Shown: positions 41,315 through 51,670 of the stretch, one piece after another
How the letters are laid out: each line of letters starts with the position of its first letter
How positions within the stretch are numbered: the stretch's first letter is position 1
NCBI GenBank assembly: GCA_963744255.1
Contig: CAVUSZ010000058.1
Location: 1 to 64,000, forward strand
Direction: 5' to 3'
DNA length: 64,000 nt
Source of the DNA: DATEDA01 sp963744255
GTDB lineage: Bacteria > Pseudomonadota > Gammaproteobacteria > Burkholderiales > SG8-39
The notes under the pieces: generated by a model
The model's database searches: none
The model's input: only the letters and a program-made list of their open reading frames with translations
What the model was told of the DNA's origin: nothing
Translations under genes and position numbers: made by a program

Positions 41315-42571
41315 ATGTGGCCGAAGAGTGAGAGTTCCAGCGTTGGGCGTCGGACCGGACTCGCCGCGGGCATCGCGGCGGCCGCCCTGGCCGCCGCGTT
41401 TTCCCCGGTGGTGTCGGCGCAGCAGAAGGAGGTCAAGGTGGCCGTGATCGCCCCGATCTCCGGGCCGTGGGCGCGGCAGGGACAGCTGATCCAGGCGGGC
41501 GCCGAGATGGCGGTCGACGAGATCAACCAGAAGGGCGGCATCAAGGCGCTCGGCGGCGCGCGCCTCAAGCTCGTGGTCGCCGACGCCGGCGACTCCGCCG
41601 AGAAGGCGAAGAACGCCGCGCAGCGGCTGACCGCGCAGGAGCCGGACCTCGTCGGCGGCACCGGCGCGTGGCTCAGCACGTTCACGCTCGCGGTGACCGA
41701 GGTGACCGAGCGCGCGCAGATCCCGTGGCTCACGCTCTCCTTCGCCGACAACATCACCGACCGCGGCTTCAAGTACGTCTTCCAGACCTCGCCGGTCGCG
41801 AGCCGGCAGTCCTCCGGCGCGGTGCCGGCGATCCTCGAGCTCGCCAAGGCGGCCACCGGGAAGGCGCCGTCGACGGCCGGCATCATCGGCGACAACTCGG
41901 CCTCGCCCGTGTTCTTTCTCAAGCCGATGCGCGAAGGCGGGCTGGAGAAGATGGGGATCAAGGTCGTGATGGACGAGACCTACACCCCGCCGCTGTCGGA
42001 TGCGACCCCGCTCATCCAGAAGGTGCGCTCGACGCGCCCCGAGATCCTGCTCTTCATCTCCTCGACGATCTCCGACCTCAAGCTCGGGCTGGAGAAGATG
42101 AACGAGTTCCGGCTCGCCAAGGGCGTGGTCCCGGTGATCGGCAACGGCGCGCACATGGGCGCCCCGGAAGTCCTGAAGAACGTGCCGGCCGACCTCCTCG
42201 AGGGCGTGATGTTCATCGTCGCCGACTGGGGCATGAAGGGCCACGAGCCGATCATCGAGATGTTCAAGAAGCGCACCGGCGAGCCGTGGATGACGCAGGA
42301 CGCGATCACCGGCTACGGCGACATGTGGATCCTGAAGGAGGCGCTCGAGAGCGCGAAGTCCGCCGACAAGGTCAAGGTCGCGGACGAGATCCGCAAGATG
42401 AACCTCAAGGAAGGTCCGGCCGCGACTGCGTTCCCGGGCGGCGTGCAGTTCGACGAGAAGGGCCGGCGGATGAACGCGCCGCTCGTCATCGTCCAGTGGC
42501 AGAACGGCGTGCCGGTCACCGTCTCGCCGGTCGATCGCGCGCTCGCGAAGCCGTACTGGCCGAAGCGGTAG
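41315..42571 (+). CDS. Liv-type periplasmic substrate-binding protein
   Basis: A 418-residue secreted binding protein: a Tat-like or Sec signal (GLAAGIAAAALAAAFSPVVS) cut before AQQKEVKVAVIAPISGPWA, then the two-lobed Peripla_BP_6 domain. NQKGGIKALGGARLKLVVAD and AYGDMWILKE-type hinge text are visible. It delivers its ligand to the LivH/LivMG/LivF transporter encoded just upstream. AAAGGAGGA precedes the ATG. The ligand cannot be inferred; the neighbours suggest an organic acid or amide. Confidence 0.92.
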   Translation: MWPKSESSSVGRRTGLAAGIAAAALAAAFSPVVSAQQKEVKVAVIAPISGPWARQGQLIQAGAEMAVDEINQKGGIKALGGARLKLVVADAGDSAEKAKNAAQRLTAQEPDLVGGTGAWLSTFTLAVTEVTERAQIPWLTLSFADNITDRGFKYVFQTSPVASRQSSGAVPAILELAKAATGKAPSTAGIIGDNSASPVFFLKPMREGGLEKMGIKVVMDETYTPPLSDATPLIQKVRSTRPEILLFISSTISDLKLGLEKMNEFRLAKGVVPVIGNGAHMGAPEVLKNVPADLLEGVMFIVADWGMKGHEPIIEMFKKRTGEPWMTQDAITGYGDMWILKEALESAKSADKVKVADEIRKMNLKEGPAATAFPGGVQFDEKGRRMNAPLVIVQWQNGVPVTVSPVDRALAKPYWPKR

Positions 42572-42603
42572 GCGGATCGGCTAGGAGCCGGGAGGAGTCG
42601 GAC

Positions 42604-43513
42604 ATGGGTCGCCGGATCGGTTTCATCGGGGTCGGGCAGATGGGCGCGCCGATGGTCGAGCGCCTGCTCGCCGGCGGTCGGGAGGTCGCGGTGTTCGATG
42701 TGAATCCCGCGGCGATGCAGCCGCTCGTCGCGCGCGGCGCGATCGCGGCGGGCTCGGCGCGCGCAGCGGCGGCCGGCGCCGAGATCGTCTTCGCCTGCCT
42801 GCCGTCGCCGGAAGTTTCCAGGGGCGTCGCGCTCGGCCCCGACGGCATCGCCGGGGTCGAGGGGCTTCGCGTCTACGTCGAGACTTCCACCATCGGCACC
42901 GCCGCCATCAAGGCGATCGCCGCCGGACTCGGCGCGCGCGGCGTCACCGTCCTCGATGCGCCGGTGAGCGGCGGGCCGCGCGGGGCGCGCGCCGGCAAGC
43001 TCTCGACGATGGTGGCGGGCGACCGGGCGGCGTTCGAGCGCGTCCGGCCGCTCTTCGACGCGATCGCCGGCAAGGTCTTCTACGTCGGCGCGGAGCCGGG
43101 ACTCGCGCAGATCACGAAGCTCGCCAACAACATGATCTCGGCCGCCGGGATGGCGGTGGCCATGGAGGCCGCGGTGATGGCGGTGAAAGCCGGCGTCGAC
43201 GCGCACACCCTGATCGACGTGGTGAACGCGAGCACCGGCCGCAACACCGCGACCGACGGACAAGTTCCCGCAGTCGATCCTGCCGCGCACCTTCGACTAC
43301 GGCGGCAAGCTCGCCACCATGTACAAAGACGTCGAGCTCTGCTTCGCCGAGGCGCGTGCGCTCGGCGTGCCGATGTGGGTGGGGGCAGCCGTGGTGCAGC
43401 TCTGGTTCCAGGCAATGGCCGAGGGGCGCGGGCAGGACGACTACACGACGCTGATCAAGACGATCGAGGGCTGGACCGGCGTGATTGTCGGCGGCGGGAA
43501 TCGCGGCCGATAA
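42604..43513 (+). pseudogene. 3-hydroxyisobutyrate dehydrogenase-type oxidoreductase, one frameshift
   Basis: The first frame has the NAD site GFIGVGQMGAPMVERL, DAPVSGGPRGARAGKLS and the catalytic Lys region QITKLANNMISAAG. Near 43256 one extra base shifts the frame; removing a G gives NTATTDKFPQSILPRTFD and rejoins the true C-terminus (DYGGKLATMYKDVELCF to the stop at 43513). The full protein would be about 302 residues, the normal length. It oxidises a beta-hydroxy acid with NAD. Given the many similar insertions downstream, sequencing error is as likely as real inactivation. Confidence 0.82.
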
Positions 43514-43539
43514 CGTCCCAGACGAGCGAGGTGATCGGC

Positions 43540-44524
43540 ATGCCGCAGGTGAACGCGGTCCGCATCCACAGGCACGGCGGCCCCGAGGAGCTCCGCTACG
43601 AGGCGATCGACATCGGCGAGCCCGGACCGGGCGAAGCGCGCGTCCGTCACACCGCGATCGGCCTCAACTTCACCGACATTCACCATCGCACCGGCCGCTA
43701 TCCGCTTTCCCCGCTGCCGCACGTGATCGGCATGGAAGCGGCCGGCGTAGTCGAGGCGGTTGGCGAAGGTGTGACGGAAGTGAAGACGCGGCGACCGCGT
43801 CGCGTACGCCGCGGACAAGCCGCGGGCGTACGCGCAGGGGACGGTCATGCCGGCCTGGCGGCTCCTGAAGCTGCCCGAAGCGATCGACGACGAAACTGCG
43901 GCGGCGCTGATGGTCAAGGGGCTGACCGCGCAGTACCTGCTGCGCGCCGCCTATCCGATCCGGGCCGGCGAGACGATCCTGATCCACGCCGCGGCCGGTG
44001 GGCTCGGGCTGATCATGTGCCAATGGGCGCGCCATCTCGGCGCTCGGGTGATCGGGACGACGAGCACCGAAGCGAAGGCCGCGCTCGCGCGGCAGAACGG
44101 CTGCGACGACACCATCCTCTACACGCAGGAGGACGTGGCCGCACGCGTGCGCGAGCTCTCCGGCGGCGCCGGCCTCCCCGTCGTCTACGATGGTGTCGGG
44201 GCGAGCACCTTCGAGCAGTCGCTCCGGTGCCTGCGTCGCCGCGGCCTCGTCGTCTCCTATGGCTCGGCGTCCGGCGTCATTCCGCCGTTCGATCTCTTCC
44301 GTCTCAACCGGATGGGCTCGCTCTACGTCACCAGTGCGGGTCTGGCGGACTACACGCACACCCGCAGCGAGCTCGAGGAGCGGGCAAACGATCTGTTTGC
44401 CGTGGTCCGGAGCGGCGCGGTGCGCGTGGAGGTGCGTCAGCGCTACCCGCTCGCCGAGGCCGCGCGCGCACACCGCGATCTCGAGGCGCGGCGGACGATC
44501 GGCAGCTCGATCCTGCTGCCCTGA
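43540..44524 (+). pseudogene. Quinone oxidoreductase (zinc-independent MDR family), one frameshift
   Basis: The first frame gives GLNFTDIHHRTGRYPLSPLP, HVIGMEAAGVVEAVGEGVTE. Near 43787 a single extra A shifts it; removing it gives EVKRGDRVAYAADKPRAY and joins the second frame (AWRLLKLPEAIDDETAAALM, HAAAGGLGLIMCQWARHLGA with the NADPH loop). The joined protein of about 327 residues is the normal length of quinone reductase-like MDR proteins, which reduce quinones or enones with NADPH. Confidence 0.82.
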
Positions 44525-44751
44525 CCCGGCCGTTGCTCCGCGCGGGAACGAGCGCAGGGCCCGCAGGCCAGGCCGGCGATGCCCTTGCGGCAGTGCGGCA
44601 TGGCGCTAACGGGTCCGCGGCACGTCGATCGGACGCCCTGCGTCATTGACGCGCTCCGCACGCTCGTATACGGTCGTCCGCACGCACGAATACAAGCCGG
44701 GTAGCTCGAACCGGCGGCCGCGCTGGGAGTCTTGTCCACCGAGGAGGCATC

Positions 44752-45902
44752 ATGAATCTGAATCCGTTCCGTCAATCCCGCGCGCGGTCCGTCGCCGCGA
44801 CGCTCGTCGCCGCGCTCGCACGTGACGTGGGAGCCGTCGACCGTCCTGCCTACGCGCAGGACAAGCCGCAGAAGGTCGTGCTGCGCTTTGCGGCCGACTT
44901 CACCGGCGCCGCCGCACCCGGCGGGCCTCGCGATGAAGTACTTCGGCGACCGCTTGCCGGAGGTGATCCCGGGCAGCGAGGCGCGCCTCTACTACGCCGG
45001 CGCGCTCTACACGATTCCCGAGGCCTTCGAGGCGATGCGCCAGGGCAACCTCGAGATGACCTGGATGCAGATGGGCAAGGCGGCGCCGGTCGACCCGTGG
45101 ATGATGACGGTCGTCGGGCCGGGCATCCTCACGACCGTCGGCGCGGTCGACAACCTCGAGAAGACCAAGACCTACCAGATGCTGGTCGACCGGCTCGCGA
45201 AGAACCAGCGCGATCAAGGTGTTCGGCGTCGGGCAGATGAGCTTCGGCATGGGCGTCGGCGGCAAGAAGCGCTACCTCAAGCCCGAGGACTTCGGCGGCC
45301 GGAAGGTGCGCAGCATGGGGCCGGCCGAGAACCCGGTGCTCGAGTCGTGGAAGGCGAACCCGGTCGTGATGGGATTCGGCGAGGTGCCGACCGCGCTCGA
45401 GTCGGGCGTCATCGACGGGCTGATGACGAGCATCGGCGGCTGGCTCGAGCGTGCGCGAGCAGGCGCCCTTCTACACGACCGGCGGCGCCGGCGTCTTCAC
45501 CGGCGACTACTACATGGTGAGCGCGAGCCGGCGCTGGTGGGACCGCCTCAGCCCGGCGACGCAAGGCCGCGCTGCGAGAAGCTGATCGCCGAGACGATCC
45601 AGGTGCAGAAGGAGTTCAACTGGTGCGTCGACAAGCTGACCTACCAGAAGTACGGGACCAAGGACCCGTCGAAGCCGGGCGTGTACTGGATGACGCCGCA
45701 GGAAGTCTCGGCGCTGACCGGCGCGCTCGGCGAAGGCGCCGACCCGCTAGGTGAAGAGCAAGACGCCGCCGGCGGCGAGCCGAGTGGGTCGACACGTTCC
45801 GTCAAGGAAGGCCGCGAGCTGTCGGAGCAGAACCCGCCCGGCTCGTCGTGGATCGAGAAGATCGACTGCTCGAAGCACGCGTCGAAGATCGTCATCAAGT
45901 AG
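44752..45902 (+). pseudogene. dctP: TRAP transporter periplasmic receptor DctP, multiple frameshifts
   Basis: The receptor is readable across three frames: AAPGG|LAMKYFGDRLPEVIPGS, TYQMLVDRLAKNQR|IKVFGV, GGWL|SVREQAPFYTTGGAGVF, ATQ|AALEKLIAETIQVQKEF, ending IDCSKHASKIVIK. Most breaks are removed by deleting one base (near 44931, 45215, 45452, 45563, 45577 and at least one near 45800). A signal peptide region lies at the start and GAGGAGG before the ATG. The receptor would capture an organic acid for the DctQ/DctM genes that follow. Confidence 0.78.
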
Positions 45903-45927
45903 CGCGTTCGAGCGCGGGCGCGGGCGC

Positions 45928-46481
45928 GTGGAAAAGGCGTACGCGGTCTGGCGCGCGTTCCAGGACCGGTTCCTGGGGCCCGCCGCGGCGCTGCTGCTGC
46001 TCGGCTGCACGCTGCTCGCGCTGCTCGAGATCTTCCGGCGCTACGTGCTCGGCGTGTCCTTCGAGTGGCAGCAGGACGCCGTCACGTTCTTCATCCTGAG
46101 CGGCGTCTTCCTGTACTTCGGCATCTCGCAGCGGCACGACGCCCACCTCAGCGTGACGGTGCTGCCGGAGGTGCTGGACGGCGCTCGGGCCGCGGGCGCG
46201 GCGCGTGGCGCGAGGTCGTCAGGCTCGTCGCGCTGGTGATCGCGTTCCTGTTCCTGCTCGCCGTGGTGTGGTGGGGGATTCCGGAGGTGCGCGAGAGCGC
46301 GCACTACGAAAGCCGCACCGAGAGCCTCGCGTTCCCCATGTGGCCGTTCCTGGCGGTGCTGCTCGCCGGCTTCGCCTTCATGGCGGTATCGATGTTTTTC
46401 CAGATCTATCGCGACGTCCAGAAGCTGCGCGGGCGCAGCGTCCTCGAGGAGCCGCCGGAAGCGGACGCGGCGACGCACTGA
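45928..46481 (+). pseudogene. dctQ: TRAP transporter small membrane subunit DctQ, frameshifted
   Basis: The first frame (GTG start) gives PAAALLLLGCTLLALLEIFR, RYVLGVSFEWQQDAVTFFIL with two spans. Near 46188 the frame changes and the rest (VVRLVALVIAFLFLLAVVWW, LAFPMWPFLAVLLAGFAFMA) gives two more spans, ending at 46481. Together these make the four-span DctQ of about 180 residues. Unlike most other breaks nearby this one is explained by a missing base rather than an extra one. Confidence 0.75.
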
Positions 46482-46510
46482 AGCGCTGATCCGCCACAGG
46501 GAGGGAGCGG

Positions 46511-47800
46511 ATGCACATCGTCGGGATCGTCGTCTTCGCGCTGCTCGTGCTGAGCGTGCCGATCGGCATCGCGCTCAGCGCCGCGGCCGCGGCCTACATC
46601 GTCGGTCGACCCGCTGCTCGAGCCCACCGTCATCTTCCGCGCGTTCTTCAGCTTCATCGGCGCGCTACTCGCTGATGGCGATTCCGCTGTTCATCTTCGC
46701 GGGCTTCCTCATGGAGCGCACCGGGCTGATCGCGCAGCTCTTCCGCTTCGCCGACTCGCTGGTCGGCTGGATGCCCGGCGGCTTCGGCGTCGCGACGGTG
46801 CTCGCGTGCGTGCTGTTCGGCGCGATCTCCGGCTCGAGCGTCGCGATGGCGGCGGCGATGAGCGTCATCGCCATCCCCGAGATGACGAAGCGCGGCTACC
46901 CGCAGTGGCTCGCGGGGGGGCTGGTGGCCACGGCCGGCGGCATCGCGATCCTGATACCGCCCAGCATTCCCCTGCTCCTGTACGGCCTCGTCACCGAGAC
47001 CTCGGTGGTGCGCCTGTTCTTCGCCGGCGTCATCCCGGGACTGCTGCTCGCGCTGGGCAACGCCATCACCGTCATGGTCATCGCGAAGTACCTGAAGCTG
47101 CCGCGCGGCAAGTTCGACGCGCGCCGGGTCTGGCCCGAAGTCGAAGCGTGCGCTGCCGGCGCTCGGCATGCCGGTCGTGATCCTCGGCGGGCTCTACGGC
47201 GGGCTCTTCACGCCGACCGAGGCCGCCGCTGCCGCCTGCGGCTACGCGCTCGCCTACGGACTCGATCACCGGCCGGGGCGAGTTCGTCAAGCAGCTCCTG
47301 CCCGTCGCCGCCCGCTCGCTGAACCTGACGGCCGTGATCCTGTTCCTGGTCGGCAGCGTGGGCGTGTTCCAGTTCCTGGCGGCGAACATGTACTGGCCGC
47401 AGCGGATCACCGAGACGGTGGTCGAGCTGGGGACTCACGCCGCTCGGCTTCATCTTCGCGTACATGGCGGTGCTGCTGATCCTCGGCATGTTCGTCGACG
47501 GCGTCGCGATGATCCTGCTGACCGTGCCGGTGGTGTTCCCGGTCGCAATGGCGCTCAAGATCGACCCGATCCAGCTCGGCATCATGCTCACGCTCAACAT
47601 CGAGACGGGCGTGGTCACGCCGCCGGTCGGCCTGAATCTCTTCGCGGTGAGCGGCACCTCGAAGATCCCGCTGCCCGCAGGTCGTGAAGGGCACCATCCC
47701 GTTCTTCATCGGCGACCTCACCGTGCTGCTGCTCGTGATCTTCTTCCCGGGCCTCGCGACCTGGCTGCCGAACCTGCTCGTCACCGACGTGTTCAAGTGA
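46511..47800 (+). pseudogene. dctM: TRAP transporter large membrane subunit DctM, multiple frameshifts
   Basis: Read across frames it gives the full DctM: MHIVGIVVFALLVLSVPIGI, MAIPLFIFAGFLMERTGLIA, GAISGSSVAMAAAMSVIAIP, LIPPSIPLLLYGL, FTPTEAAAAACGYALAYG, GVVTPPVGLNLFAVSGTSKI. Breaks near 46603, 46665, 47148, 47267, 47432 and 47681 are each healed by removing one base. The last frame ends at 47800 with LLVTDVFK. Length would be about 428 residues, normal for the sodium-driven TRAP channel subunit. Confidence 0.8.
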
Positions 47801-47910
47801 CCGGCCGCGGGGATTACTCAAAACGCGCCCGACGAAAGGCGTACCGCCGAACGCCGGTCTAGAATTCCCCGGCCGTCGATTGCGACGCCGCGTTCGAGGA
47901 GGATCGGTGC

Positions 47911-48546
47911 TTGCTGCTTTGCGGAAGGTGTCCGGTGCGGCCTGAACGGGCCGGGCCGATCGCCGGCGTCGTTCTCGCGGCGGGCCGCTCCAGCCGCATG
48001 GGTCGCAACAAGCTGCTCTTCGACCTCGGCGGCGAGACCGTTGTGCAACGTGCAGTCCGGACCGCTGTGCGAGCCGGCCTCGAACCGGTCGTCGTCGTCG
48101 TCGGCCACGAAGCCGATGCCGTCCGCGCGGCGCTCGCGACGCTGCCGTGCTCGTATGTGTCGAATCCGCGCTATGCCGAAGGCATGAACGGCTCGGTTTG
48201 CGCCGGCATCGCGGCCCTGCCGACGGGCGCGAGCGCGGCCGTGGTGCTGCTCGCCGACATGCCGTTCGTTACCGCGGCGATGATCGCGAGACTCGTCGAA
48301 GCGTACCGCACCGGAGGCGCGCTGCTCGTCGTCTCGCAGTACGAGGGCGTCCAGGCCCCACCGACGCTCTTCGACGCCTCGCTCTTCGCCGAGCTCGCAG
48401 GCGCCGAGGGTCGGGGGTGCGGCAAGCGCATGCTCCGGCGCCATCCGCACGAAGCAGCCTTCGTCTCCTGGCCCGCCGCCGCGCTCGCCGACCTCGACGT
48501 GCCCGAGGACTACGAGCGCGTCAAGGCGCAGCTCGCCGTGAGCTGA
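47911..48546 (+). CDS. MobA-like nucleotidyltransferase (MocA type)
   Basis: A 211-residue Rossmann-like nucleotidyltransferase: IAGVVLAAGRSSRMGRNKLL (nucleotide loop LAAGxSxRMGxxK), VVVVVGHEADAVRAAL, and VVLLADMPFVTAAMIARLVE. Relatives such as MocA attach CMP to molybdopterin to make the cytosine dinucleotide cofactor needed by CO dehydrogenase and other members of the xanthine oxidase family. It heads the cox cluster, which supports that role. TTG start with AGGAGG; a later GTG at 47935 is possible. Confidence 0.88.
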   Translation: MLLCGRCPVRPERAGPIAGVVLAAGRSSRMGRNKLLFDLGGETVVQRAVRTAVRAGLEPVVVVVGHEADAVRAALATLPCSYVSNPRYAEGMNGSVCAGIAALPTGASAAVVLLADMPFVTAAMIARLVEAYRTGGALLVVSQYEGVQAPPTLFDASLFAELAGAEGRGCGKRMLRRHPHEAAFVSWPAAALADLDVPEDYERVKAQLAVS

Positions 48547-48548
48547 CC

Positions 48549-49526
48549 ATGCGACCCGAGCTGCTCGAGCTCGCCGCCCGGCTGGCCGCGCGCGGCGAGG
48601 CATTCGCGGTGGTGACGGTGGTGCGGCGCGAGCCGCCCAGTTCCGCGCGCGTCGGTGACGCCGCGGTCGTGACGCGCACCGGCGACGTTCACGGCTGGGT
48701 GGGCGGTGGTTGCACCCGGTCGACCCTGCTGCGTGAATCGCTGCGCGCGATCACCGACGGCGAGCCGCGGCTCCTCAGCCTGTCGCGAGAGCCGGAGGCC
48801 GAGCGCCGCACAGGGCTCGTCGCCCTGCCGATGACCTGCAAGAGCGGAGGTGTCGTGGATCTCTACGTCGAACCCGTCCTGCCAGCGCCGCGGCTCGTCC
48901 TGTTCGGCGCTTCGCTCGCCGCGCGAACGCTCGCGCGCATCGGTCACGCACTGGGCTACCGCATCGACGTCGTCGATCCCGAAGCGGACCAGTCGGCCTA
49001 TCCCCATGCCGAGCGCGTGCTGCCGGAAGTGCCCGCGGACGGCCTCCCGCACGGAGCCTACGTGCTCGTCGCGACGATGAGCGAGCGCGACCTCGAGGCG
49101 ATCGAGGCGGCGGTCCGGTTCGCGCCGGCCTATCTCGGCGTCGTCACCAGCCGCACGCGGTTCACGGAGCTGCGCAGCGCGCTGGTCGCGCGCGGCGTCC
49201 CGTCCGGCGCGCTCGACCGGATCGCCGCGCCGGCGGGTCTCGACATCGGCGCGCGCGCACCCGAGGAGATCGCGCTCAGCGTGATGGCCCAGATCGTGGC
49301 GCAGCGGCGGCGCCCCGGGCAGAAAGCGCCGGAGGCGGGGCACCCGGCACCCGCGCCGCCCCGCGAAGCGATCGATCCGGTCTGCACCATGACGGTCGCG
49401 ACCGCGGGCGCCCGTCACTTGGCCGAGGTGGCGGGCCGCACTTATTACTTCTGCTGCGGGGGCTGCCGGGCGAAGTTCCTGGCCGACCCGGCCCGCTACG
49501 CGGCGGCAGCAGCGGGTACCTCGTGA
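48549..49526 (+). CDS. XdhC/CoxF-family cofactor-maturation protein with C-terminal YHS domain
   Basis: A 325-residue protein. XdhC-type N-terminal domain: RREPPSSARVGDAAVVTRTG, HGWVGGGCTRSTLLRESL; Rossmann-like C-terminal part: RLVLFGASLAARTLARIGHA. XdhC proteins bind and protect the Moco and promote its sulfuration before insertion. The last 50 residues are an added YHS domain (IDPVCTMTVATAGARHLAEV, RTYYFCCGGCRAKFLADPAR), a Cys-containing metal-binding fold. This fusion couples a Moco chaperone with a possible copper or other metal site, suggestive for an enzyme that needs a Mo-S-Cu centre. Stop and CoxD start overlap (GTGA). Confidence 0.9.
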   Translation: MRPELLELAARLAARGEAFAVVTVVRREPPSSARVGDAAVVTRTGDVHGWVGGGCTRSTLLRESLRAITDGEPRLLSLSREPEAERRTGLVALPMTCKSGGVVDLYVEPVLPAPRLVLFGASLAARTLARIGHALGYRIDVVDPEADQSAYPHAERVLPEVPADGLPHGAYVLVATMSERDLEAIEAAVRFAPAYLGVVTSRTRFTELRSALVARGVPSGALDRIAAPAGLDIGARAPEEIALSVMAQIVAQRRRPGQKAPEAGHPAPAPPREAIDPVCTMTVATAGARHLAEVAGRTYYFCCGGCRAKFLADPARYAAAAAGTS

Positions 49527-50410
49527 ACGAGGACATCCACGCGCTGCAGGCGGCGATGGAGCGGCAGGGGTACATCGCCGAGCCCGCGATCGCCACCGCC
49601 GTCTACCTCGCCACCGAAATGCAGCGGCCCCTGCTGGTGGAAGGCGAGGCGGGCGTCGGCAAGACCGAGATCGCGAAGGTCCTCGCCCGGGTGCTCGACA
49701 CCGAGCTCGTCCGGCTCCAGTGCTACGAGGGGCTCGACGTCAACACCGCGCTGTACGAGTGGAACTACCAGCGCCAGCTGCTGCGGCTGCGGATCGCCGA
49801 ACAGGAAGGGCGCGACCCGAACGCGCTCGAGGACCTGATCTTCGGCCGCGAGTACCTGCTCGAGCGCCCGCTGCTGCGGGCGATCACGCGGCGCGAAGGC
49901 CCGCCGGTCCTCCTGGTCGACGAGATCGATCGGGCCGACGACGGCTTCGAGGCGTTCCTGCTCGAGGTGCTGTCGGACTTCCAGGTCACCATTCCCGAGC
50001 TGGGAACCATCAAGGCGGCGCACGTGCCGTACGTCGTGCTCACCTCGAACCGGACGCGGGAGATCGGCGATGCGCTCCGCCGCCGCTGCCTCTATCTGTA
50101 TCTCGAGCACCCGAGCCTCGAAAAGGAGCTGCGCATCCTCCGCAGCAGGGTCCCCGGTCTGGGCGAACACCTCGCGCGGGCGATCGCGCGGTTCGTGCAG
50201 CAGCTCAGGCATCGCGACCTGCGGAAGCTCCCCGGCGTCGCCGAGACGATCGACTGGGCGCAAGCGCTCGCGCGCCTGCACCAGGACCGGCTCGATCCGG
50301 ACGTGGTGCGCCTGACGCTGGGCTGCCTCCTGAAGGACGAGCACGACATCAGGGAGACGGGCGAGAACGCGGTCGGCGAGCTCGTCGCCCATGCGGCGGG
50401 CGGAGGCTGA
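49523..50410 (+). CDS. coxD: MoxR-type AAA ATPase CoxD
   Basis: A 295-residue AAA+ ATPase with Walker A GEAGVGKTEIAKVL (about 41), Walker B LLVDEIDRADDGFEAFLLEV and sensor 1 VVLTSNRTREIGDALRRR. In cox clusters, CoxD is the chaperone that works with CoxE to mature the [MoSCu] site of CO dehydrogenase. GTG start inside the XdhC stop. Seven bases separate it from coxE. Confidence 0.92.
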   Translation: MNEDIHALQAAMERQGYIAEPAIATAVYLATEMQRPLLVEGEAGVGKTEIAKVLARVLDTELVRLQCYEGLDVNTALYEWNYQRQLLRLRIAEQEGRDPNALEDLIFGREYLLERPLLRAITRREGPPVLLVDEIDRADDGFEAFLLEVLSDFQVTIPELGTIKAAHVPYVVLTSNRTREIGDALRRRCLYLYLEHPSLEKELRILRSRVPGLGEHLARAIARFVQQLRHRDLRKLPGVAETIDWAQALARLHQDRLDPDVVRLTLGCLLKDEHDIRETGENAVGELVAHAAGGG

Positions 50411-50416
50411 CCACGG

Positions 50417-51520
50417 ATGGACGTAGCGGCGCAGCTCGCGAGGTTGGCGGGTGCGATGCGCGAGCACGGGATCCGCGTGGCCTTGAGCGACGAGATCGAC
50501 GCCGCCACCGCGCTGACGCTCGTCGACCTCGCCGATCGGGCCGAAGTCCAGCGCGGCCTCCGTATCGTGCTCAAGGTGCGGCGCGACGCCTGGGCGACGT
50601 TCGACCGGCTGTTCGACGAAATCTGGGGCGGGCGCCTGGTACCCGAGGTGCCGGTCCCGCCCCGGACGTACCCGCGCGAGCAGCGCGGCGCGCAATGGCG
50701 ATGGGATGGCGCGCGCGTGTGTCTGGTACTCCCGGAGCCGGAGCGGCCTGAAGGCGACGAGGCGGGCTACAGTCCGGAGGCGTTGCTTCGCCGCAAGCCC
50801 TTCGACCAGCTTTCGTCGAGCGAGCTCGCGGCCATGGAGCGCTTGCTGGCCCGCCTTGCGCTCCGGCTCGCTGCCCGGAGAAGCCGGCGCCTGATTCGCA
50901 CGCGCGGGCGCGGCGTGGTCGATCTGCGCCGCAGCTTCCGCCACGCCGTGGGGACCGAGGGCGAGCCCCTCTGCCTCGCCCGGCGCACCCGCGCGCGCGA
51001 TGAGCCGCGCCTCGTGCTCCTCTACGACACGAGCGGCTCGATGGCGCCGTACACCCGATGCCACCTGTCGTTCGCGTTCGCGCTGCGCCGCGTCATCCGG
51101 CGCGTCGAGATCTTTGCGTTCAACACCGCCCTCACGCGCGTGACCCGCTTCGTGGCGCCGGCGAAGATCGCCCGATCGCTCGAGCGGCTGACGGCCGCGG
51201 TGCCCGACTGGTCGGGCGGCACGCGGATAGGAGAATGCCTCGCGGAGTTCGTCGCCAGGCACCAGCAGACGCTCGCCGGCCGCGACACCACGATGGTGCT
51301 GGTGAGCGACGGCCTGGACCTCGGCGATACGGCGCGCCTCGCCGGCGCGATGCGCGCCCTCCACGACAGCGCGCGAACGATCGTCTGGCTCAACCCGCTC
51401 GCCGGCGACGCGCGCTACGAGCCGACTGCGGACGGCATGCGTGCTGCGTTGCCGTACGTCGATCACTTCGGACCGGCGCACAACCTCGAGTCGCTCGAGC
51501 GGCTGCTGCGGTTCCTGTAG
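50417..51520 (+). CDS. coxE: VWA-domain maturation protein CoxE
   Basis: A 367-residue CoxE-like protein. The N-terminal half is helical (IRVALSDEIDAATALTLVDL). The C-terminal half is a von Willebrand A domain with the metal-ion site DTSGSM (D204) and LVSDGLDLGD. MoxR ATPases act on substrates together with VWA proteins, so CoxD/CoxE form the usual pair for CO dehydrogenase maturation. Confidence 0.92.
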   Translation: MDVAAQLARLAGAMREHGIRVALSDEIDAATALTLVDLADRAEVQRGLRIVLKVRRDAWATFDRLFDEIWGGRLVPEVPVPPRTYPREQRGAQWRWDGARVCLVLPEPERPEGDEAGYSPEALLRRKPFDQLSSSELAAMERLLARLALRLAARRSRRLIRTRGRGVVDLRRSFRHAVGTEGEPLCLARRTRARDEPRLVLLYDTSGSMAPYTRCHLSFAFALRRVIRRVEIFAFNTALTRVTRFVAPAKIARSLERLTAAVPDWSGGTRIGECLAEFVARHQQTLAGRDTTMVLVSDGLDLGDTARLAGAMRALHDSARTIVWLNPLAGDARYEPTADGMRAALPYVDHFGPAHNLESLERLLRFL

Positions 51521-51670
51521 CGTGCGCATCGCACTGCCTGGAGTCCGTGCGCGCAGGCCCGTCGTTTCCCCTCGCTGCCGCGCCTGCTAAGATGGCGCGG
51601 CAATTTCCCAAGTCGTCTTTCGGTCTGGCGTTTGCTGCACCGCGCTCATCGCGCGCAACGGGAGGGACCG

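Noticed and set aside
43800..43840. GTACGC and GCGTAC arms near 43803 and 43830
   Set aside because: They are far apart and lie inside the quinone reductase coding sequence, so they do not form the 14-bp palindrome.
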